This document shows, in pieces, positions 60,418-64,000 of a stretch of 64,000 nucleotides of DNA. Under the pieces are notes generated by a model. The model made no database searches and was not told the origin of the DNA. It saw nothing but the letters and a program-made list of their open reading frames with translations. The position numbers and the translations under genes were made by a program. The stretch spans positions 1-64,000 of the forward strand of contig CAYTBG010000001.1 in assembly GCA_964435925.1 (NCBI GenBank), in the 5' to 3' direction. The stretch comes from SOIV01 sp964435925 (lineage in GTDB: Bacteria > Acidobacteriota > Aminicenantia > Aminicenantales > Aminicenantaceae). How positions within the stretch are numbered: position 1 is the stretch's first letter; the number at the start of each line of letters is the position of its first letter.

Positions 60418-60609
60418 ATGATCCCAAATCAGCAAAAATCGCAAATTATCATTAATAGAGAGCCTATTTCTCTAGAATTCAAAGACGTTCTCTGTTTTCA
60501 AAGCAGCTCAAGGGCTTTTTCTTCTTTCCTCCAAAATATCTTAATGCCCCTGGAAGTGTTTCGCTGTCCCAGGGGAATTAATAACTATATGCCAAAAATG
60601 GATACTTAA
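60418..60609 (+). CDS. Possible small protein or leader peptide
   Basis: A 63-codon ORF with a strong AAGGAGGAATATG start and a good promoter. The predicted peptide has no signal peptide and no recognised family. Its stop is 13 bases before the start of the large secreted protein, which has its own ribosome site, so a leader or translational-coupling role is possible. Coding status rests on signals alone. Confidence 0.4.
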   Translation: MIPNQQKSQIIINREPISLEFKDVLCFQSSSRAFSSFLQNILMPLEVFRCPRGINNYMPKMDT

Positions 60610-60622
60610 TAAGGGGAGAATC

Positions 60623-63600
60623 ATGTCAATACGTCGTTTATCTTTCTTTTTATTGGTTGCTGTCTCATTTTTATTAGCAACCGGTATGCCAACAACATCA
60701 TCTTCAAATGGCGACCCAACTCAAAGTTATGGATTAATCGTCGGACGAAATGTGAACATGGTTTCAGGCACACAAGCGCCTCACGGCGATCCATACCTTC
60801 AACGCCAGAATGAGCCTTCGGTTGCTGTCTCCACTCGAAATCCGATGCATCTCCTCGCCGGTGCAAACGACTACCGCACGATCGATGTGCCTTATCAGGA
60901 TGTTCTACCTGGGATGGAAGAAAACTTAGCGCAAATACGCGATGCCTGGGTGGGTGTATTCAAATCGTTCAACGGGGGTGAATCCTGGATAAGCACTCTT
61001 CTTCCAGGATATCCACAGGACACTTCTCCTGAAGGAACATCGTCACCTCTATACGGATACGATTTCGCCTGTGATCCGACCGTTCGCGCAGGAGCCAACG
61101 GCCTTTTCTATTACAGTGGTATCGCTGCCGATAGAGCAGAGCGAGGAGCTGGAGTTGTCTTTGTTGCTCGATATATCGATAACAATAACAGTGAATTCCT
61201 GGATACAATAGAATACGTCGATACAAATATCCCCGATCAAGGAAACTCGGGACAATTCATAGATATGCCGTATATAGCCGTTGATGTACCAAGAGACAGT
61301 GGCACGGTTACAATTAAAGGACAAGAAATTCCTGTAAGCAATGTTTATATCGCTTACAGCCTCTTTCCTGGGCATTCGAAAAAAAACGTTCGTAGTAAAA
61401 TACTTTTTGCTAGGTCAACCGATTGTGGTACCACCTGGAGCAAGCCCATCAAATTGAGCGAAAGCCAGCATATCCTTCAACGACCGACAATCGCCATTGA
61501 TCCGAGTGATCCCACAGGCAACACAATTTATGTCGCCTTCCGGCGGTTTGCTAAGGCGAATAAAAAAGGGAAGATAAATCAGCCCCATGCAATCATTATC
61601 CTCAAATCCACTGATAGAGGCCGAAAATTCACTAAAGCCATTGAGGTTACTTCTTTCTATCCCTTCGATCAGGGATCATCCAACTTTTCCTTCCGCACAA
61701 ACGCCTATCCATCTTTAACCGTTGACGGCAATGGAATTGTCTATTTAGCCTGGGCACAAAGGATGAATGGACCAGAAGGATTTGCACGGCTTGTTATCGC
61801 AGCTTCTGAGGATGGATTAGACTGGCCTACAGGGCAAATGAAATATGTCGAGCTTGACCATGCAGAAGAAGAGGTTAAAGGTCATCAGTTTATGCCCTCT
61901 TTAACCTACGCAGGTGGCAAGTTGATGCTGGCCTGGTATGACCAGCGTCATGATATTGCTCAGGATTATATTGGAGATCAAGCTTTTACTCCTTACATTG
62001 AAGACTCTCTTTGTCGCCATACGATCGACGTTCGCGTCGCTTATGGCACGCTAGGTCTGTATCCCTCATTTAGCCCCTCGAGACAGGTTTCTCGATACCT
62101 CTATACATTGTATGTAGACGAATACGGCAACCCAATTGAAGATGGGGAAGGCAATTGGATAATCGACCAAGCTGAGTTTAATCCAATCAATTTCCCACTC
62201 TTCCAGCAGGGCACAACACCTTTCAGTGGTGACTGGATGGATGCTGCACCCTCTCCCTGGATTTTGCCTTCATCGAACGGACAATGGTCCTTTAATACAA
62301 GCCCGCTTCAGCCAACAACATCTCTAATGGTCTGGACTGATAACCGGGATGTGAATCCTCCTGGGGGTTTCTGGTGGGGAAATTGGCAAAATTATCCGGA
62401 GTGGCCCCTATACAACGCACCAAATTCTGACGAAACTCCTCCGCGAGAACCTTGTTCGAATGATCTCAATACAGGAATGCGCAACCAGAATATCTATACT
62501 GCCAACATCAGCGATGGATTAATCGTCGGCTCACCCCAGAACACAAAGCAACTCGGCGTCCCATTCATTCAGCGTACGTTTGTCGTGTACGCAAATAACA
62601 CAACTGCAGAGGAAAGATATTTTCAATTCAGGATCAATGAGCTTGGATCCGCAACTGCTTCTTTCGAACAAGAACTATATTCAAATGATCATAAGTTGAA
62701 TGTGACGATTGCACCCTTATCATCCGCTTCTGTTACGGTCTTCGTTGATCCATATACTGGGGAAAATTCTACTGCCATCAGGATCGATGTTGTCGAAATG
62801 GATGTGTCAGGACCTTCTCCAGTTCCCGTTCCAGGTGGTCTTTATGGCTATGTTTTATTAAATCCTGATCCCACAAATCCTGGTGTAATCGATTATTCTG
62901 ACCCCAATAATCCCGAATATTTAGGTGATGAATACCATAATCCCCGGGTTTGGGGTCCTCGCGTTTGGGGTTATGACCTTGGAAATGCAAGCGAGCTCAA
63001 CCCTCGCGTCCAAGGACCCCGCGTTCAGGGTTTTTCCCCTATCAACACAGGTTTTATCAACCCGCGCGTCCAGGGCGAAGATCCTCTCAACCCACGTGTC
63101 CAAGGTCCTCGAGTCTGGGGTCCCCGCGTCCAAGGCCCCCGCGTGCAAGGTATCAACATCCTAAACCAGGGTATTATTAATCCCCGTGTACAAGGCCCCC
63201 GCGTTCAGGGCACAGCTCTAACTGACGTCACCTATCCTATAGTGAATGACGGCAACACCACCTCAGCTTACAGTATCAATGTCCGCTCACTTTTCGCCAA
63301 AGATTTTGATGAAGGAAAATTAATAGCCCAGCTTCTCATCTATAAGGTCCACACTTCCCCTGTTTCTGATGGTTGTGAGCTGAAACAGGTACACTATGAT
63401 AAACTCGTCGCTAACATATACAATCCCCGCGTCCAAGGCCCCCGCGTTCAGGGTAGCGCCCCAACAAGCAGAGCAACAAGCCAGAGTGTTGGGGATTGGC
63501 AAATCCCAGAGCCTACGATCTACCTAGAGCCGAATCAAATAGGCTATGTCACCGTGCGCGTATGGGATGATGATACGACTGATAGCATTGTTTTTAGCCC

Positions 63601-64000
63601 TAACAATGTCACAATCGATATGCCTGCGCAGGCGCCTGATACAGGAGAAACTGAACCAAAAATAGGATACCCCCCTGGACATGGACCTGGAGAATGGCCA
63701 GATCCTGCTCCTAAGATATGGCGTTCGCCTGAATCGATGTCATTTACAGCTCAAGAGGGAGGAGCGAATCCCGCTCCTCAGACCTTCCAAGTAATGAATA
63801 TAGAAGAAGTAACAACCTTGGAGTATGCTGTAACAAAGGATGTTCCCTGGTTAACTGTTTCCCCCAGCGGTGGACCTTTATCTTATAACGAATCATATCC
63901 TCACACTGTCTCAGTCAATATCACTAGCCTTTCAGCCGGAACCTATACGGGTAATATCGCCATCTATAATCCGACTTACGAGGCATCCAACAATCCTCAG
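60623..64000 (+). CDS. Large secreted protein with sialidase-like repeats, PRV(Q/W)G repeats and BACON-like domain (3' truncated)
   Basis: An open frame of 1126 codons that runs off the window's right edge. GGGGAG precedes the ATG. A signal peptide (MSIRRLSFFLLVAVSFLLATG) leads to a beta-propeller-like region with sialidase/BNR-style Asp-box pieces (STDCGTTWS near residue 270, STDRGRKFTK near residue 330) and EPSVAVSTRNPMHLLAG, GANGLFYYSG and PSLTVDGNGIVYLAW blades. At residues about 773-944 thirteen PRV(Q/W)G pentamers occur in six groups, often as NPRVQGPRVQG. Near residue 1035 a BACON-like or Ig-like domain follows (SMSFTAQEGGANPAPQTFQV, then VPWLTVSPSGG). It looks like a cell-surface or secreted protein that binds glycans or other surfaces; the enzymatic status of the sialidase-like part is unknown. 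Confidence 0.8.
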   Translation, partial: MSIRRLSFFLLVAVSFLLATGMPTTSSSNGDPTQSYGLIVGRNVNMVSGTQAPHGDPYLQRQNEPSVAVSTRNPMHLLAGANDYRTIDVPYQDVLPGMEENLAQIRDAWVGVFKSFNGGESWISTLLPGYPQDTSPEGTSSPLYGYDFACDPTVRAGANGLFYYSGIAADRAERGAGVVFVARYIDNNNSEFLDTIEYVDTNIPDQGNSGQFIDMPYIAVDVPRDSGTVTIKGQEIPVSNVYIAYSLFPGHSKKNVRSKILFARSTDCGTTWSKPIKLSESQHILQRPTIAIDPSDPTGNTIYVAFRRFAKANKKGKINQPHAIIILKSTDRGRKFTKAIEVTSFYPFDQGSSNFSFRTNAYPSLTVDGNGIVYLAWAQRMNGPEGFARLVIAASEDGLDWPTGQMKYVELDHAEEEVKGHQFMPSLTYAGGKLMLAWYDQRHDIAQDYIGDQAFTPYIEDSLCRHTIDVRVAYGTLGLYPSFSPSRQVSRYLYTLYVDEYGNPIEDGEGNWIIDQAEFNPINFPLFQQGTTPFSGDWMDAAPSPWILPSSNGQWSFNTSPLQPTTSLMVWTDNRDVNPPGGFWWGNWQNYPEWPLYNAPNSDETPPREPCSNDLNTGMRNQNIYTANISDGLIVGSPQNTKQLGVPFIQRTFVVYANNTTAEERYFQFRINELGSATASFEQELYSNDHKLNVTIAPLSSASVTVFVDPYTGENSTAIRIDVVEMDVSGPSPVPVPGGLYGYVLLNPDPTNPGVIDYSDPNNPEYLGDEYHNPRVWGPRVWGYDLGNASELNPRVQGPRVQGFSPINTGFINPRVQGEDPLNPRVQGPRVWGPRVQGPRVQGINILNQGIINPRVQGPRVQGTALTDVTYPIVNDGNTTSAYSINVRSLFAKDFDEGKLIAQLLIYKVHTSPVSDGCELKQVHYDKLVANIYNPRVQGPRVQGSAPTSRATSQSVGDWQIPEPTIYLEPNQIGYVTVRVWDDDTTDSIVFSPNNVTIDMPAQAPDTGETEPKIGYPPGHGPGEWPDPAPKIWRSPESMSFTAQEGGANPAPQTFQVMNIEEVTTLEYAVTKDVPWLTVSPSGGPLSYNESYPHTVSVNITSLSAGTYTGNIAIYNPTYEASNNPQ
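62939..63454 (+). repeat. PRV(Q/W)G coding repeat array
   Basis: Thirteen 15-base units encoding PRVQG or PRVWG, grouped at 62939-62971 (two W units), 62999-63031 (two), 63059-63076 (one), 63089-63151 (four, one with W), 63179-63211 (two) and 63422-63454 (two). Each group begins with Asn. The codons are nearly fixed (CCC CGC GTC CAA GGC), so at least part of the array arose recently by duplication. Confidence 0.85.

Larger units (their letters stand above)
60111..60622. other. 512-base gap with terminator, promoter and a small ORF
   Basis: Between the DUF4340 gene and the large surface protein lie a terminator (60115-60135), a promoter (60359-60388) and a possible 63-codon gene (60418-60609). 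The bases from 60136 to 60358 show no recognised feature. Confidence 0.65.

Noticed and set aside
1..64000. tRNA and rRNA genes
   Set aside because: I looked in the gaps for cloverleaf-like or rRNA-like sequence and saw none. A covariance scan would confirm it.

Overview
The window is 64 kb of densely packed bacterial DNA, moderately low in GC, with genes on both strands, short spacers, many 1-20 base overlaps and frequent TTG or GTG starts. Gene content points to an anaerobic, peptide- or organic-acid-using bacterium with a Gram-negative type envelope: lipoprotein N-acyltransferase, SPOR protein, heterodisulfide-reductase/Flx-type electron bifurcation, 2-oxoacid:ferredoxin oxidoreductase, glycine cleavage, a GldA/GldF/GldG-DUF4340 transporter, and DUF6599, DUF362 and DUF1844 proteins. 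This mix resembles Candidatus Aminicenantes or a relative near Acidobacteriota. That placement is inference from gene content; there is no rRNA or tRNA gene here to test it.

Layout. 0.1-4.5 kb: NfeD protease, stomatin, SPOR protein and Lnt (envelope quality control and lipoprotein maturation). 4.5-5.6 kb: prfB with an intact programmed +1 frameshift. 5.8-7.9 kb: MazG (minus strand), a DUF1844 protein and RibF. 8.1-10.9 kb: pyrR-pyrB-pyrC. 10.9-14.6 kb: RNase III, a Mth938-like protein, a Cys-rich protein, signal peptidase I and an AI-2E-type permease. 14.8-20.1 kb: DUF6599 protein, then DUF362 protein, a Tat-targeted AmmeMemoRadiSam-type radical SAM enzyme and a membrane spermidine-synthase-like protein, the last three overlapping head to tail.

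20.5-32.8 kb: a 13-gene, single-strand redox supercluster, hdrC-hdrB-korD-korA-korB-korC-hdrA-mvhD-(two dicluster ferredoxin subunits)-flxA-frdB-frdA. It physically links 2-oxoacid oxidation, flavin-based bifurcation with NAD(P)H, and a soluble fumarate-reductase-like pair. 33-34.8 kb: a type IV pilin-like protein and two tandem PilZ proteins. 34.8-42.4 kb (minus): gcvT-gcvH-gcvPA-gcvPB-glyQ-glyS, a glycine cleavage and glycyl-tRNA operon with a nine-copy palindrome cluster between gcvT and gcvH.

42.4-53.4 kb: a type I restriction-modification island (MORC-like ATPase, YgjP-like peptidase, HsdR, HsdS, a winged-helix/nucleotidyltransferase pair, HsdM, RadC). It is bounded by 94-bp direct repeats that are two copies of the argS promoter and first codons, so the island lies between gcvT and argS. 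53.4-60.1 kb: argS and a GldA-GldF-GldG-DUF4340 ABC system. 60.4-64 kb: a small ORF and a large secreted protein, cut by the window edge, with a sialidase-like region, thirteen PRV(Q/W)G repeats and a BACON-like domain.

At least three families of dispersed palindromic repeats sit between genes. No complete transposase, phage gene, CRISPR array, rRNA or tRNA was found.
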